The notes: generated from the sequence alone by a model not told the origin. Shown: positions 16,739 to 25,472, counted from the first letter of the stretch. The stretch is DNA of 39,359 nt from CAYXRK01 sp964467615 (GCA_964467615.1 CAYXRK010000018.1:1-39359), one strand, 5' to 3'. Program-made: numbers and translations.

Positions 16739-19009
16739 ATGCCTCAGACGCGGTACCGGATTTGCCCGCTTTGCGAAGCGACCTGTGGATTGGAACTAGT
16801 CGTCGAAGGCCGGAAGGTGCTCTCGATCCGTGGTGATGAGAAGGACGGGTTCAGCGAAGGATACATCTGCCCCAAGGGTGTGGCGCTGAAGGAACTGGAC
16901 GCGGACCCTGATCGGCTGCGGACGCCATTGGTTCGCGAGGGCGAAACGTGGCGCGAGGCGTCTTGGGACGAGGCATTCCATATCATCGATCTGCGCCTGA
17001 ACGCCATCATCAAGGAGCATGGTCGGAACAGCGTAGGCGTGTACATCGGCAACCCGAGTGTACACAACACCGGCCTCGCGCTATACACGCAGGCGTTGCG
17101 TAAGGCGCTGGGCACGGCGAACGTTTTCTCCGCCGGCACGGTGGACCAGATGCCCAAGCAAGTCAGTTCGGCACTCATGTTCGGGACGGGTTTGAGCATT
17201 CCGATTCCGGACCTTGATCGAACGCAGTATTTGATGGTGATCGGCGCGAACCCGCTCGAGTCGAACGGGAGTTTGATGACCGCGCCGAACGTAGGCGAAC
17301 GTCTCAAGCGAATCCAAAAACGCGGCGGAAAAATCGTCGTTATCGATCCTAGGTTTTCGAAGACCGCCGAGATGGCCGACGAACATCACTACATCCGGCC
17401 GGGAACGGACGCATACTTTTTGTTCGCGATCGTCAACGTGCTTTTCGCCGAAGGTTTGGTCGACTTGGGGCCAATCGCGGAGCACGTGCGAGGACTTGAC
17501 GACATCCGCGAACTGGCCGCGCCGTTTACGCCCGATGCCGTGGCGGAGAAATGTGGCATCGCAGCGGCGGACATTCGCCGCCTGGCGCGCGAGCTCGCGA
17601 ACACCGAGAGCGCCGCAATTCACGCGCGGATCGGCGCGTCGACGCAGGAGTTCGGGACCTTGGCAAATTGGCTGCCGGACGTGATTCACGTGTTGACGGG
17701 AAACTTGGATCGGCCCGGCGGCGCGATGTTCACCAACCCGGCGCACGGCGCGGGAAACGCGAAGGGCAAGAGCGGCATCGGCAAGGGGTTCCGCATGGGC
17801 CGCACGAAGACCCGGGTGCGGGGGCTGGCGGAAGTGTTCGCCGAATTTCCAGTGGCCGCGCTGGCCGAGGAAATCGAGACGCCCGGAGACGGCCAAATCC
17901 GCGCGATGGTATGCATTGCGGGCAACCCGGTCCGAAGCACGCTGAACAGCGGCCGCATGGAGCGGGCGTTCGCGTCGCTCGATTTCATGATCAGCTTGGA
18001 CATCTATCTGAATGAGACGTCGCGGTTCGCGGACGTTATATTGCCGGGATTGTCGCCGCTGGAGAATTGTCACTACGACATGGCGTTCGCGCAGTTGGCA
18101 ATTCAAGAACACGCACGTTTCTCTCGCGCAATGTTCGACGTGCCCGAAGGACAACAGCCGGAATGGAAGACGATGCTGCGGCTCGTGGGCCTGATCACCG
18201 GCATGGGGCCGAACGCGGACGTGGACATGCTTGACGACTACGTCATCCAACAGATGATCGAGCGCGAAGCGGCGCTCGAGACGTCGCCGATTCATGGCCG
18301 AAGTACGGCGGACATCATGACGGCGCTCGAGCCGCGCAGAGGGCCCGAGCGGATGATCGATTTCATGCTCCGCACAGGGCCACTCGGCGATGGGTTCGGA
18401 TCGAGGCCAGGAGAATTGACGTTGGCGACGCTCGAAGCCAACCCTCACGGCGTGCGGATCGGTCCGCTCGAACCACGAATCCCGGACGTGCTGCGGACGC
18501 CGTCCGGCAAAATTGAGCTCGCGCCGGAGTTGCTTGTCGCTGACACCACGCGATTGAGAGAGAAGCTAGACGTATCCGATCCAGAAATGGTCCTCGTGGG
18601 TCGGCGGCATTTGCGCTCGAACAATTCGTGGATGCACAACTCTCCGTTGCTCATGGGCGGAAAACCGCGCTGCACGATGCATATCCATCCCGAGGATGCG
18701 GCGCGGTTGGGAGTCGAGGACGGCGAACTCGCGTCAGTTGCGTCGCGCGTTGGTAAAATTGAAGTTGCCGCGGAAGTCACCGAAGACATCATGCCCGGCG
18801 TCATCAGCGTGCCGCATGGCTGGGGCCACGACGCGCCGGGAACGCGACTTGGAGTGGCGAACGCGCACCCCGGCGCGAACAGCAACGCGCTCGCCGACGA
18901 GGAAGTGCTCGATGTCCCGAGCGGCAATGCGGTGCTCTGCGGAATTCCGGTGACGGTTTCGCCCGTCGCAAGGCCGCGCAAGGCGAGGGAAATGGCCGTT
19001 GCGAAGTAG
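16739..19009 (+). CDS. Molybdopterin (Mo/W-bisMGD) oxidoreductase, FdhF/BisC-like, substrate unknown
   Basis: A 756-residue cytoplasmic enzyme of the DMSO-reductase superfamily. Cys9, Cys12, Cys16 and Cys44 (RICPLCEATCGLEL, GYICPKG) bind the N-terminal 4Fe-4S cluster. Then come YIGNPSVHNTGLALYTQALR, NVFSAGTVDQMPKQ, MVIGANPLESNGSLMT, VVIDPRFSKTAEMADEHHYI and, near the C-terminus, the cofactor-binding RSNNSWMHNSPLLMGG and PHGWGHDAPGTRLGVANAHP. The SAGTVDQMPKQ stretch where formate dehydrogenases carry a Cys or selenocysteine ligand shows neither, so formate is not assured. The ATG at 16739 has AGGAG eight bases upstream; a GTG at 16715 is in frame but lacks a site. No partner subunits or cofactor genes are adjacent. 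Confidence 0.85.
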   Translation: MPQTRYRICPLCEATCGLELVVEGRKVLSIRGDEKDGFSEGYICPKGVALKELDADPDRLRTPLVREGETWREASWDEAFHIIDLRLNAIIKEHGRNSVGVYIGNPSVHNTGLALYTQALRKALGTANVFSAGTVDQMPKQVSSALMFGTGLSIPIPDLDRTQYLMVIGANPLESNGSLMTAPNVGERLKRIQKRGGKIVVIDPRFSKTAEMADEHHYIRPGTDAYFLFAIVNVLFAEGLVDLGPIAEHVRGLDDIRELAAPFTPDAVAEKCGIAAADIRRLARELANTESAAIHARIGASTQEFGTLANWLPDVIHVLTGNLDRPGGAMFTNPAHGAGNAKGKSGIGKGFRMGRTKTRVRGLAEVFAEFPVAALAEEIETPGDGQIRAMVCIAGNPVRSTLNSGRMERAFASLDFMISLDIYLNETSRFADVILPGLSPLENCHYDMAFAQLAIQEHARFSRAMFDVPEGQQPEWKTMLRLVGLITGMGPNADVDMLDDYVIQQMIEREAALETSPIHGRSTADIMTALEPRRGPERMIDFMLRTGPLGDGFGSRPGELTLATLEANPHGVRIGPLEPRIPDVLRTPSGKIELAPELLVADTTRLREKLDVSDPEMVLVGRRHLRSNNSWMHNSPLLMGGKPRCTMHIHPEDAARLGVEDGELASVASRVGKIEVAAEVTEDIMPGVISVPHGWGHDAPGTRLGVANAHPGANSNALADEEVLDVPSGNAVLCGIPVTVSPVARPRKAREMAVAK

Positions 19010-19012
19010 CGG

Positions 19013-19215
19013 CTAGTGTCCTGAGTTTGAAATTCGTCGGATAAGTGCCGCCCTGTTTGCATCGTGAACGACTCGATGACGATGACGAATGACGAGCACG
19101 ATTACGAGCACGTGCACGAGCACGATTGGCTAAGCGGTCCGTGGGGTGTGGGGCGCGATTTTCGGATTGACAAGAATAACGACTTTTGAAAAGAATTTAA
19201 GACTCAGGACACTAG
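19013..19215. mobile_element. MITE-like element with 23-bp terminal inverted repeats
   Basis: CTAGTGTCCTGAGTTTGAA... at 19013-19035 is matched in inverse at 19193-19215 (21 of 23 bases). Between them are about 157 bases without a gene, including a run of GACGA/GAGCACG/GATTACGAGCAC short repeats (about 19075-19125). The outer ends read CTAG on both sides. There is no transposase, so it is a non-autonomous element or a long hairpin. It sits between the molybdopterin gene stop and the metF promoter. Confidence 0.7.
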
Positions 19216-19238
19216 TCTCTTGCACGCAGATTGCGGTC

Positions 19239-19267
19239 TTGGCAGGCCGGTATCCGAACTGTAGAAT
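19239..19267 (+). promoter_or_regulatory. Sigma-70 type promoter of metF
   Basis: TTGGCA (19239-19244), 17-base spacer, TAGAAT (19262-19267). The predicted start near 19274 leaves a leader of about 27 bases with AAGGA at 19289-19293. It lies just outside the MITE-like element. Confidence 0.55.
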
Positions 19268-19300
19268 TACGGGACTTTGCCCTGAATCAAGGACGCGTGC

Positions 19301-20173
19301 GTGGGTCTTCGAGAGGTCTATCGCGACAACGATTTCGTCCTGTCGTACGAATTGTTTCCGCCGAAGTCTGACGCGGGGATGGAGGCGCTTGGGGGACATG
19401 TCCGGCGGCTCCTCGAGTATTCGCCCGATTTCGTCACGTGTACCTATGGTGCTGGCGGGAGCACGCGCGACAAGACGTTGGCCACTCTCGCCGTTGTGCA
19501 GGGGCTTAGCGACAGGCCGGTCGCATCGCACCTGACCTGCGTGGGCGGCACGTACGAAAGTCTGCGGAGGTACTTGGGACAGGCGCGCGATCAAGGCGTG
19601 AGCTACATCGTCGCGATTCGCGGCGACGCGCCTAAAGACGACCCAAACTATCGTCCCGTGGACAACGGCCCTCGATATGGCAATGAGTTGGTCGCCTTTG
19701 TTCGCGCCGAGTTCCCAGAGTTCGGGATCGCCGTGGGCGGCTATCCGGAGACGCACCCTGAAGCAAAAAGCGCCGACGCGGACATCGACCATTTGAAACG
19801 GAAAGTCGATGCCGGGGCTGACGTGGTCATCACGCAGTTGTTCTACACGAACGCGGACTTTTATCGCTTCCGGGATCGTTGCGCCGCGGCGGGTATCGAC
19901 GCGCCAATCGTTCCGGGGCTGTTGCCCATCATCAATTTCAAACAAGTCCAACGAATCACGTCGCTGTGCGGCGCAGTCATGCCGCCAGACCTGGCGAGCG
20001 ATCTAGAGGCCTGCGGCGACGAACCCGAGGCGCAATTCGACGTGGGCGTGCGGCATGCAACGAAGCAGGCGGCGGACTTGCGCGAGCAAGGCGTGCCAGG
20101 CATTCACTTTTACGTGCTGAACCAGTCGCGGGCGACGGCTGAAGTGTTGGACAATATCGGGATTCGCCGGTGA
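19301..20173 (+). CDS. metF: 5,10-methylenetetrahydrofolate reductase
   Basis: A 290-residue flavin enzyme of one-carbon metabolism that makes 5-methyl-THF for methionine synthesis. Family marks: the active-site Glu in LSYELFPPKSDAG, FVTCTYGAGGSTRDKT, HLTCVGGTYESLRRYL, YIVAIRGDAPKDD, VGGYPETHPEA, DVVITQLFYTNADFYRF, PGLLPI, and the C-terminal GVPGIHFYVLNQSRA. The length is typical of bacterial MetF. The start is a GTG at 19301 with AAGGA seven bases upstream; no ATG fits. The following hydrolase gene starts 26 bases after its stop and may share the transcript. Confidence 0.95.
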   Translation: MGLREVYRDNDFVLSYELFPPKSDAGMEALGGHVRRLLEYSPDFVTCTYGAGGSTRDKTLATLAVVQGLSDRPVASHLTCVGGTYESLRRYLGQARDQGVSYIVAIRGDAPKDDPNYRPVDNGPRYGNELVAFVRAEFPEFGIAVGGYPETHPEAKSADADIDHLKRKVDAGADVVITQLFYTNADFYRFRDRCAAAGIDAPIVPGLLPIINFKQVQRITSLCGAVMPPDLASDLEACGDEPEAQFDVGVRHATKQAADLREQGVPGIHFYVLNQSRATAEVLDNIGIRR

Positions 20174-20199
20174 TTGGCCCCCGTTGAAAGGAAACGTTG

Positions 20200-21042
20200 A
20201 TGACCCTCACGGAAAGTGACGCTGCTATCGAACATGGTTACGCCGACTCCGGCGGCATCAAGCTGCACTACGCCGCGATTGGCGAAGGCCCGCTCATCGT
20301 GTTCGTGCATGGGTTCCCGGACTTTTGGTACACGTGGCGACACCAGATGGCGGGGCTGTGCGCGCGATTCAAGTGCGTCGCGTACGACACGCGCGGCTAC
20401 AATCTGAGCGACAAGCCCACGGGCGCGGAGAACTATAAGCTCTCGAAGCTGGGCGACGACGTGCTCGCCGTGGTGGACCATTTCGCCGCGAAGAAATTTG
20501 TCCTGTGCGGCCACGATTGGGGCGGCGCGACGGCGTGGCGGCTTGCCATGTTTCATCCCGAGCGCATCGAGAAATTAATCATCCTCAATCTGCCGCACCC
20601 GGCCTGCATGTCCCGCGAATTCGTGCATAACCCCAAGCAGCAGGAGGCGAGCGCCTACGCAAAGCGAATGCAGGAACACGGCGGCGCGCATCTGAACGCC
20701 GAGAAGTTGGCGCAGTGGGTGAGCGATCCGGCCGCGAAAGCGAAGTACATCGAAGCGTTCGAGAAATCGGACTACGAAGCGATGGCGAATTACTACAAAG
20801 CCAACTACGCCAAGCCGCCCTACCGCGAACTCGAGGGCCTGCCGAAGATGCAGATGCCCGTCCTGCAAATTCACGGCCTCGACGACTGGGCGCTCCTCCC
20901 GGGCGCGCTCGACGGAACGTGGAAGTGGATGGCAAAGGACTACACGCTCGTTACGGTGCCGGGGTCGGGCCACTTCGTCCAGCAAGACGCCGCGGACGTG
21001 GTGACCAACACGATTCGCGCGTGGCTCGGGCGGGATGGCTAA
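20200..21042 (+). CDS. Alpha/beta hydrolase, epoxide hydrolase-like
   Basis: A 280-residue cytoplasmic enzyme. The oxyanion motif His37-Gly-Phe-Pro-Asp (FVHGFPDFWYTWRHQM), the nucleophile elbow GHDWGG with Asp106, a charge-relay acid near Asp228, and the catalytic His258 in VPGSGHFVQQD match epoxide hydrolases and related dehalogenases. An Asp rather than Ser nucleophile sets it apart from esterases. AAAGGAAA precedes the ATG at 20200; a TTG one codon earlier is less likely. It follows metF closely and overlaps a possible upstream start of the HicB gene. Confidence 0.85.
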   Translation: MTLTESDAAIEHGYADSGGIKLHYAAIGEGPLIVFVHGFPDFWYTWRHQMAGLCARFKCVAYDTRGYNLSDKPTGAENYKLSKLGDDVLAVVDHFAAKKFVLCGHDWGGATAWRLAMFHPERIEKLIILNLPHPACMSREFVHNPKQQEASAYAKRMQEHGGAHLNAEKLAQWVSDPAAKAKYIEAFEKSDYEAMANYYKANYAKPPYRELEGLPKMQMPVLQIHGLDDWALLPGALDGTWKWMAKDYTLVTVPGSGHFVQQDAADVVTNTIRAWLGRDG

Positions 21043-21094
21043 CCGGGTTGACGAAGACTGCTACTATAACGATCCGAACAAGAGTTCCGCGCTG

Positions 21095-21307
21095 ATGTAC
21101 AAATACGAAGTCATCATTTACTGGAGCGACGAAGATCAGGTGTTCGTCGCCGAGATCCCTGAACTGCCGGGTTGCGCCGCGCACGGTGATACTCAAGAAG
21201 CCGCACTCAAGAATGCTAACGGGGCCGTGCAGTTGTGGGTTGATACCGCGCGAGAATTTGGAGATTCTATTCCGTCGCCAAAAGGCCGGCGTCTCATGTT
21301 GGCCTGA
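21095..21307 (+). CDS. HicB-like protein (orphan antitoxin-type)
   Basis: A 70-residue protein with the small HicB fold: YKYEVIIYWSDEDQVFVAEI, ELPGCAAHGDTQEAAL, QLWVDTAREFGDSIP, PKGRR. The ATG at 21095 gives the usual family N-terminus (MYKYEV); an earlier ATG at 21035, overlapping the hydrolase stop, would add 20 residues unlike the family. HicB antitoxins normally pair with the RNA-cleaving HicA, but no hicA-like frame lies on either side. There is no DNA-binding extension. It is probably an orphan or housekeeping HicB_lk protein. Confidence 0.8.
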   Translation: MYKYEVIIYWSDEDQVFVAEIPELPGCAAHGDTQEAALKNANGAVQLWVDTAREFGDSIPSPKGRRLMLA

Positions 21308-21367
21308 CCCTCTTAATCGAAACTTGAAGAACAACCGGAATCTTGTCGCAATCGAAAGGAATGAACG

Positions 21368-22699
21368 ATGCCCGAACAGAAACAGGTTTCACGGCGGATT
21401 TTTCTGAGTGCCGCCGTTGGGGCGGCGGGCGCGGCTATGGCGCGGCCCGCGTGGGCGAAGGCCAAGTCGCCGAATGAGAAGTTGAACATCGCGGGCGTGG
21501 GCATTGGCGGGCGCGGGCGGAGCAATCTGCACGAGTGCATGGGCGAGAACATTGTGGCGCTGTGCGACGTTGACGAGAAGTATGCGGGCAAAACGTTCGG
21601 CGAGTTTCCGAAAGCGAAACGTTACAAAGATTTCCGCGAGATGCTCGAGAAGCAAAAGGACATCGACGCGGTCGTGATCGCGACGCCGGACCATCTGCAC
21701 GCGATCGTGTCCATGACGGCGATAAAGATGGGCAAGCACGTGTATTGCGAGAAGCCCTTGACGCGGACGATTCACGAATCGCGCGCTTTGATGAAGGCGG
21801 CGCGCGAACACAAAGTGGTCACGCAGATGGGCATCCAAGGGCACTCGATGGACGGCATCCGGCTCGTGACCGAGTGGATCAACGACGGCGCGATCGGCAA
21901 GGTGCGCGAGGTACATATCTGGACCGATAGGCCCGCGGGCTGGTGGCCGCAGGGGGTGGACCGGCCAAAGGACACGCCTCCCGCGCCCGACACGCTCGAT
22001 TGGGACCTCTGGCTCGGGCCCGCGCCGGAGCGTCCGTACAACCCGGCGTATTGCCCGTTTGTGTGGCGCGGCTGGTGGGACTTCGGGTGCGGCGCGCTGG
22101 GAGACATGGCGTGCCATCTCATGGACGCGCCGTTCAGCGCGCTCGAGCTGGGCTATCCTACGTCGGTCGAAGCGAGTTCGACGCCCGTGAACGACGAGAC
22201 CGCACCGCTTGCCTCAACAATCCGCTACGAATTTCCCGCGCGCGGCGACAAACCGCCCGTTTCGCTTACGTGGTACGACGGCGGGATACGGCCGCCGCGC
22301 CCCGAGCAACTCGAAGACGGACGCCCGATGGGCAACAAGACCGGCGGCGTGCTGTTCATCGGCGATGACGGGGTCATCATGGGGTCCGACGAAAACGTCC
22401 AGGACCCGTGCCTGCTGCCGGCGTCTCGCATGAAGGATTACAAGCAACCCACGCCGACGATTCCGCGCTCGAAGGGCCAGCACATCGAGTGGATCGAGGC
22501 GTGCAAGGCGGACAAACCGGAGGCCGCGCTGGCGAACTTCGACTACTCTTCTCCGCTTACGGAAATCGTCCTGCTCGGCAACTTGTCGATCCGCTCGCGT
22601 CAAAAGATCCGTTGGGACGCCGCAAACATGACGTGTACGAATGCGCCCGATGCAAACCAGTTCGTGAGCAGCGAGTACCGGAAGGGTTGGAGCTTGTGA
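21368..22699 (+). CDS. Gfo/Idh/MocA family oxidoreductase with Tat signal
   Basis: A 443-residue protein. It opens with a twin-arginine signal (SRRIFLSAAVGAAGAA, cut near AWAKA), so the folded, NAD(P)-loaded enzyme would be exported to the periplasm. The Rossmann loop is GVGIGGRGRSN; VVIATPDHLHAIVSMTA and HVYCEKPLTRTIHE (with the EKP lysine) are family hallmarks. A C-terminal domain of about 270 residues follows. Such Tat-exported members are plentiful in planctomycete-like genomes and act on sugars or inositols; the substrate is unknown. AAAGGA precedes the ATG. The stop is eight bases from that of the convergent beta-helix gene. Confidence 0.9.
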   Translation: MPEQKQVSRRIFLSAAVGAAGAAMARPAWAKAKSPNEKLNIAGVGIGGRGRSNLHECMGENIVALCDVDEKYAGKTFGEFPKAKRYKDFREMLEKQKDIDAVVIATPDHLHAIVSMTAIKMGKHVYCEKPLTRTIHESRALMKAAREHKVVTQMGIQGHSMDGIRLVTEWINDGAIGKVREVHIWTDRPAGWWPQGVDRPKDTPPAPDTLDWDLWLGPAPERPYNPAYCPFVWRGWWDFGCGALGDMACHLMDAPFSALELGYPTSVEASSTPVNDETAPLASTIRYEFPARGDKPPVSLTWYDGGIRPPRPEQLEDGRPMGNKTGGVLFIGDDGVIMGSDENVQDPCLLPASRMKDYKQPTPTIPRSKGQHIEWIEACKADKPEAALANFDYSSPLTEIVLLGNLSIRSRQKIRWDAANMTCTNAPDANQFVSSEYRKGWSL

Positions 22700-22707
22700 A
22701 GCGTTAA

Positions 22708-24045
22708 CTACTCGTTCGCTACGTGGACGTTTAGCCGCAAGGACTTAGTTCGATCTCCGAGGTCCACGCGAACGCCGTATGGATTGCGCACGGTGATGTC
22801 GCCCTTCACTTTGGCGATGCCGTTTTCGCTGCCTTCTTCGGTGAACACGACTGCGGGGCGATCGGCGTCGTCCTCGACCAAGCAGTTCTCGAATTCGAAT
22901 CCGCCGAATTGAGAGGTCAATTCGGGACGGAACTGGTGCAGCCAAATTGGCGCCCAGGCGCCCGCGTAGTTGCGATTGTTGGCCGTGTTGCGAAACGTGC
23001 AATTGACGAAGCGCGTGCCGGCCCGCGATGCGGACATGTCCTGTACCTTGAGTCCGTACGCTTCGGTGTTCTCGACAACGCAATCCCGAATCTCGATCTT
23101 GGCTTTCGGGCCGTTATCGCCGAGTTTGCACACACGAATGCCGGAACCCCATTTGCTCGAAACCCGGCAACGCTCGAACGTAATCGAAACGTCCTCAGAC
23201 TCCTTCTTCAGGTTCGTCAGGAACACTTCGATGCCGTCGGCGTAGTTGTCGATGAATTCGCAGTCGCGGAACACGAGTCCGGCGAGGTGCTGGTCAGGTG
23301 AATCGGGTTCGATATCCACGCCGGAGGACGGCGGCGTTCCCCAGGTGTTGTTAAACGCGCAGTTCTCGATCAGCAGCCCGCGCACGCTGATCACGCTCAT
23401 GCCCTGGCGATAGTTGTTGTCGCACGTGACGTCGCGGATGTATACGTTCTCAGAGTATCGCTTCTCGCCGCCGCCGTCGATGTAAATCCCGTCGCCTCCG
23501 CTGTCCGCGAGAGTCACGCCGTACACCTGCACATTCGTGCAGCCGTGAAACGCGAGCACCGATCGCCACTCCGCCTTCTCGTATTGCCCGAACCATCGCG
23601 CCCACTCGAGGTCGTGCAATACGCCGCCGACGATATAGTCCTGCTTCTGCATCTTGAGTGTCGCGCCGTATCCGCGAATGACGACGTTCTCGACGCCAAT
23701 CGCGGAAAAGAGCGTGTCTCCTTTACCGCGAAATTCGCCCCGCTTCGCGGTCACCACGACACCATCATCGAAGATCAATTCTTGATTGCCCGCCAATATG
23801 ATCGGCCGGACGATCCAGTCTTTCGTCATATTCGGCACGACGACCCGCTTGGCGCCGGAATTGATCGCGGCTTGCAGCGCGTCCGTCGCGTCTTCTTCGC
23901 TGAACCCCCACCACGCGGCATTGGCCGTGTCACGCTCGCCCGAGAGGACTTCGCGGACAGCTTGCGGATCGGTGGAATTCGGCGGCGCCTCGGCGGCGGC
24001 GAACTGCAACAGCGAAAACGCGAGGACCGAGTTGAGACACCGCAC
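22708..24045 (-). CDS. Secreted right-handed parallel beta-helix protein
   Basis: A 445-residue protein with a signal peptide (RCLNSVLAFSLLQFAAAEA). The body is a pectate-lyase-like beta-helix: repeating short rungs with Asn/Asp turns such as VENVVIRGYGATLKM, CTNVQVYGVTLADSGGDGIY, VYIRDVTCDNNYRQGMSV, LLIENCAFNNTWG, IEIRDCVVENTEAYGLKV and TRFVNCTFRNTANN. The start of the mature part (EEDATDALQAAINSGAKRVV) is the usual N-cap of pectate_lyase_3 proteins. It may bind or cut a polysaccharide; no lyase active site can be named. The start is GTG 24045 with AAGGAG about ten bases upstream. It is convergent with the Gfo/Idh gene. Confidence 0.82.
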   Translation of the reverse strand: MRCLNSVLAFSLLQFAAAEAPPNSTDPQAVREVLSGERDTANAAWWGFSEEDATDALQAAINSGAKRVVVPNMTKDWIVRPIILAGNQELIFDDGVVVTAKRGEFRGKGDTLFSAIGVENVVIRGYGATLKMQKQDYIVGGVLHDLEWARWFGQYEKAEWRSVLAFHGCTNVQVYGVTLADSGGDGIYIDGGGEKRYSENVYIRDVTCDNNYRQGMSVISVRGLLIENCAFNNTWGTPPSSGVDIEPDSPDQHLAGLVFRDCEFIDNYADGIEVFLTNLKKESEDVSITFERCRVSSKWGSGIRVCKLGDNGPKAKIEIRDCVVENTEAYGLKVQDMSASRAGTRFVNCTFRNTANNRNYAGAWAPIWLHQFRPELTSQFGGFEFENCLVEDDADRPAVVFTEEGSENGIAKVKGDITVRNPYGVRVDLGDRTKSLRLNVHVANE

Positions 24046-24148
24046 CGTTCTACTTCTCCTTTTCCGTCGTCATCGCGGGCCGTATGCATGAACCGCGTAA
24101 CGACGGGTATACTTCATCCGTAGCAACCGCGAATAGATCGACGCAATT

Positions 24149-24391
24149 ATGGCCATCAGCAAAACGCTTAGCTACAAGACAGTAGTCCAGAAGGATCATA
24201 AGGTCGAAATAACGTCGCCGGAGCTGGACGAGGGCACCGAGGTGCAAGTGTATTTCGTTCCGATGCCCCCGCCGCCCAGCCAGAATATATTGGAACTCCT
24301 GGAATCATTCCCCATATCGACGCGTTCGGCTGCTGAGTGGGTCGAATACGACAAAGAACTTCGACGGGAACGTGATTCATGGGATCGCTGA
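24149..24391 (+). CDS. Small antitoxin-like protein
   Basis: An 80-residue protein: an N-terminal beta-rich part (SYKTVVQKDHKVEITSPEL, EGTEVQVYFVPM) and a charged C-terminal helix ending EYDKELRRERDSWDR. This layout, with the W..YD.ELR.ERDSWD ending, recalls antitoxins that precede PIN-domain toxins. No full toxin follows: only a 25-residue frame (24379-24456) overlapping the stop. The link to toxin-antitoxin systems is by resemblance only. The ATG at 24149 lacks a strong ribosome-binding site. Confidence 0.55.
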   Translation: MAISKTLSYKTVVQKDHKVEITSPELDEGTEVQVYFVPMPPPPSQNILELLESFPISTRSAAEWVEYDKELRRERDSWDR

Positions 24392-24456
24392 AAGTCTCGA
24401 TCGGTGGCCTGCCGGTTGTGACTATCGCCGAATTCACGACGCGCTATTCGGAATAG
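24379..24456 (+). pseudogene. Possible toxin remnant overlapping the antitoxin-like gene
   Basis: An ATG 13 bases before the end of the antitoxin-like gene opens a 25-residue frame containing GLPVVT, a string common near the end of PIN toxins (GLPVVTxNxxEF), followed by an Glu-Phe shortly after. The overlap is the spacing expected of a toxin start. It may be the joined ends of a deleted toxin gene, or chance. Confidence 0.2.
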
Positions 24457-24465
24457 GAACCTTTA

Positions 24466-24873
24466 ATGTCCCACCAAATCAAGAAACTTCTCAAGGTCAA
24501 CGTGCGCGTCAAAGAGCTGAGGCCCGCGCTCGATTTTTTCGGCGCGGCGTTCGGCGCGAAGCTCATCGAGGACCGCGGCGGCGCGACCATTGGCGACTTC
24601 GACGGCGCGACGATGGACCTCGGCGGTGCCGTGTTCGATTTCGTCGCGCCGAACAAACCCGGCAGCACATTGGCGAAGAATATCGAGCAGCGCGGCCAAG
24701 GGATTGACTCGGTCGCGTTCGAGGTGGAAAGCCTCGACGATACTCAGGCCGCCCTTAAGACGCACGGCATCGACGTGATTAACCGCACGGAAATTCGAGG
24801 CAACCAGGTCGGGTTCGTCCACCCGAAGAACGCCTTCGGAATTCTCATCGAATTGATCGAGCGGCCAAAGTGA
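24466..24873 (+). CDS. VOC superfamily protein (glyoxalase / methylmalonyl-CoA epimerase-like)
   Basis: A 135-residue single-domain protein with the beta-alpha-beta-beta-beta repeats of the vicinal-oxygen-chelate fold: KVNVRVKELRPALDFFGAAF at the start, DSVAFEVESLDDTQAALKTH in the middle, GFVHPKNAFGILIELIE at the end. The ending HPKNAFGILIEL resembles methylmalonyl-CoA epimerase (HP.s..GvLIEL), but the first metal-binding His is not at its usual place (KVNVRV instead of HxxI), so catalysis is doubtful. AGGA lies eight bases before the ATG. It is convergent with the HD gene. Confidence 0.75.
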   Translation: MSHQIKKLLKVNVRVKELRPALDFFGAAFGAKLIEDRGGATIGDFDGATMDLGGAVFDFVAPNKPGSTLAKNIEQRGQGIDSVAFEVESLDDTQAALKTHGIDVINRTEIRGNQVGFVHPKNAFGILIELIERPK

Positions 24874-24885
24874 CCGGCGCGCGCT

Positions 24886-25461
24886 TCATTGTTCGTTACT
24901 CGTAAGCTGCTCGAACGCATCGATCATCGCGTCGAGTTCGTCGTAAATCCGGTGTGATGACAATCCCCGAAGCTCCGCCGCCATCGCCCGGTAGTACCAC
25001 AATATGTCCGGACGCCCCTTCTTGAACCGGCCCCAGAGCGCGTCGCCTACGGCCCGATAGTCAGCGATCATGGCCCGAAGGTTGTGGATTTTGTCGGCGG
25101 CAATGATCAGAAGCGCCCCTTCGGGAGCGTTCTTCATCCGATCCACATGCGCGCGCTTGCGTTCCTCCCAGGGCGGTTTGGGCAATTCGTGCGCATCGGT
25201 GCACGCGTCGATCATCGCAGCCACTGCGTCGCCGAACTCTTCTCGAATTCGGTCGAGCACCGTCAGGCCGCCTTGGTCTTCGACCGCGTCGTGTAGCAAG
25301 CCGGCGATGGCCTGGTCTTCCGTCCCGCCATACTCCGCGACCAGCGCCGCGACCGACATGAGATGGGTAACGTAAGGAATTTCACCGCCTTTGCGGCGCT
25401 GTTGACGGTGCAACTCGTGGGCGAGTCCAAACGCCCGGTCGAACCGTTCCGAATAGGGCAC
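24886..25461 (-). CDS. HD-domain alarmone hydrolase-like protein (small SpoT/Mesh1 type)
   Basis: A 191-residue stand-alone HD protein. RRKGGEIPYVTHLMSVAAL (22-40, metal ligand His33), GLLHDAVEDQGG (His57, Asp58, and the catalytic Glu-Asp) and AADKIHNLRAM (Asp123) are the hydrolase motifs of RelA/SpoT and Mesh1 proteins, which cleave (p)ppGpp. No synthetase or TGS domain is present. It lies 11 bases after the HTH-receiver gene, on the same strand, so both are likely one transcript. Alternatives are other nucleotide-pyrophosphate substrates. Confidence 0.8.
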   Translation of the reverse strand: MPYSERFDRAFGLAHELHRQQRRKGGEIPYVTHLMSVAALVAEYGGTEDQAIAGLLHDAVEDQGGLTVLDRIREEFGDAVAAMIDACTDAHELPKPPWEERKRAHVDRMKNAPEGALLIIAADKIHNLRAMIADYRAVGDALWGRFKKGRPDILWYYRAMAAELRGLSSHRIYDELDAMIDAFEQLTSNEQ

Positions 25462-25472
25462 GTTCGTCGGGC

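Noticed and set aside
17081..18448. Minus-strand open frame of 455 codons
   Set aside because: Antisense to the molybdopterin oxidoreductase, whose motifs are clear in the plus frame.
19075..19125. Short GAGCACG/GATTACG repeats considered as CRISPR
   Set aside because: Units are 6-9 bases with no spacers; they lie inside the MITE-like element.
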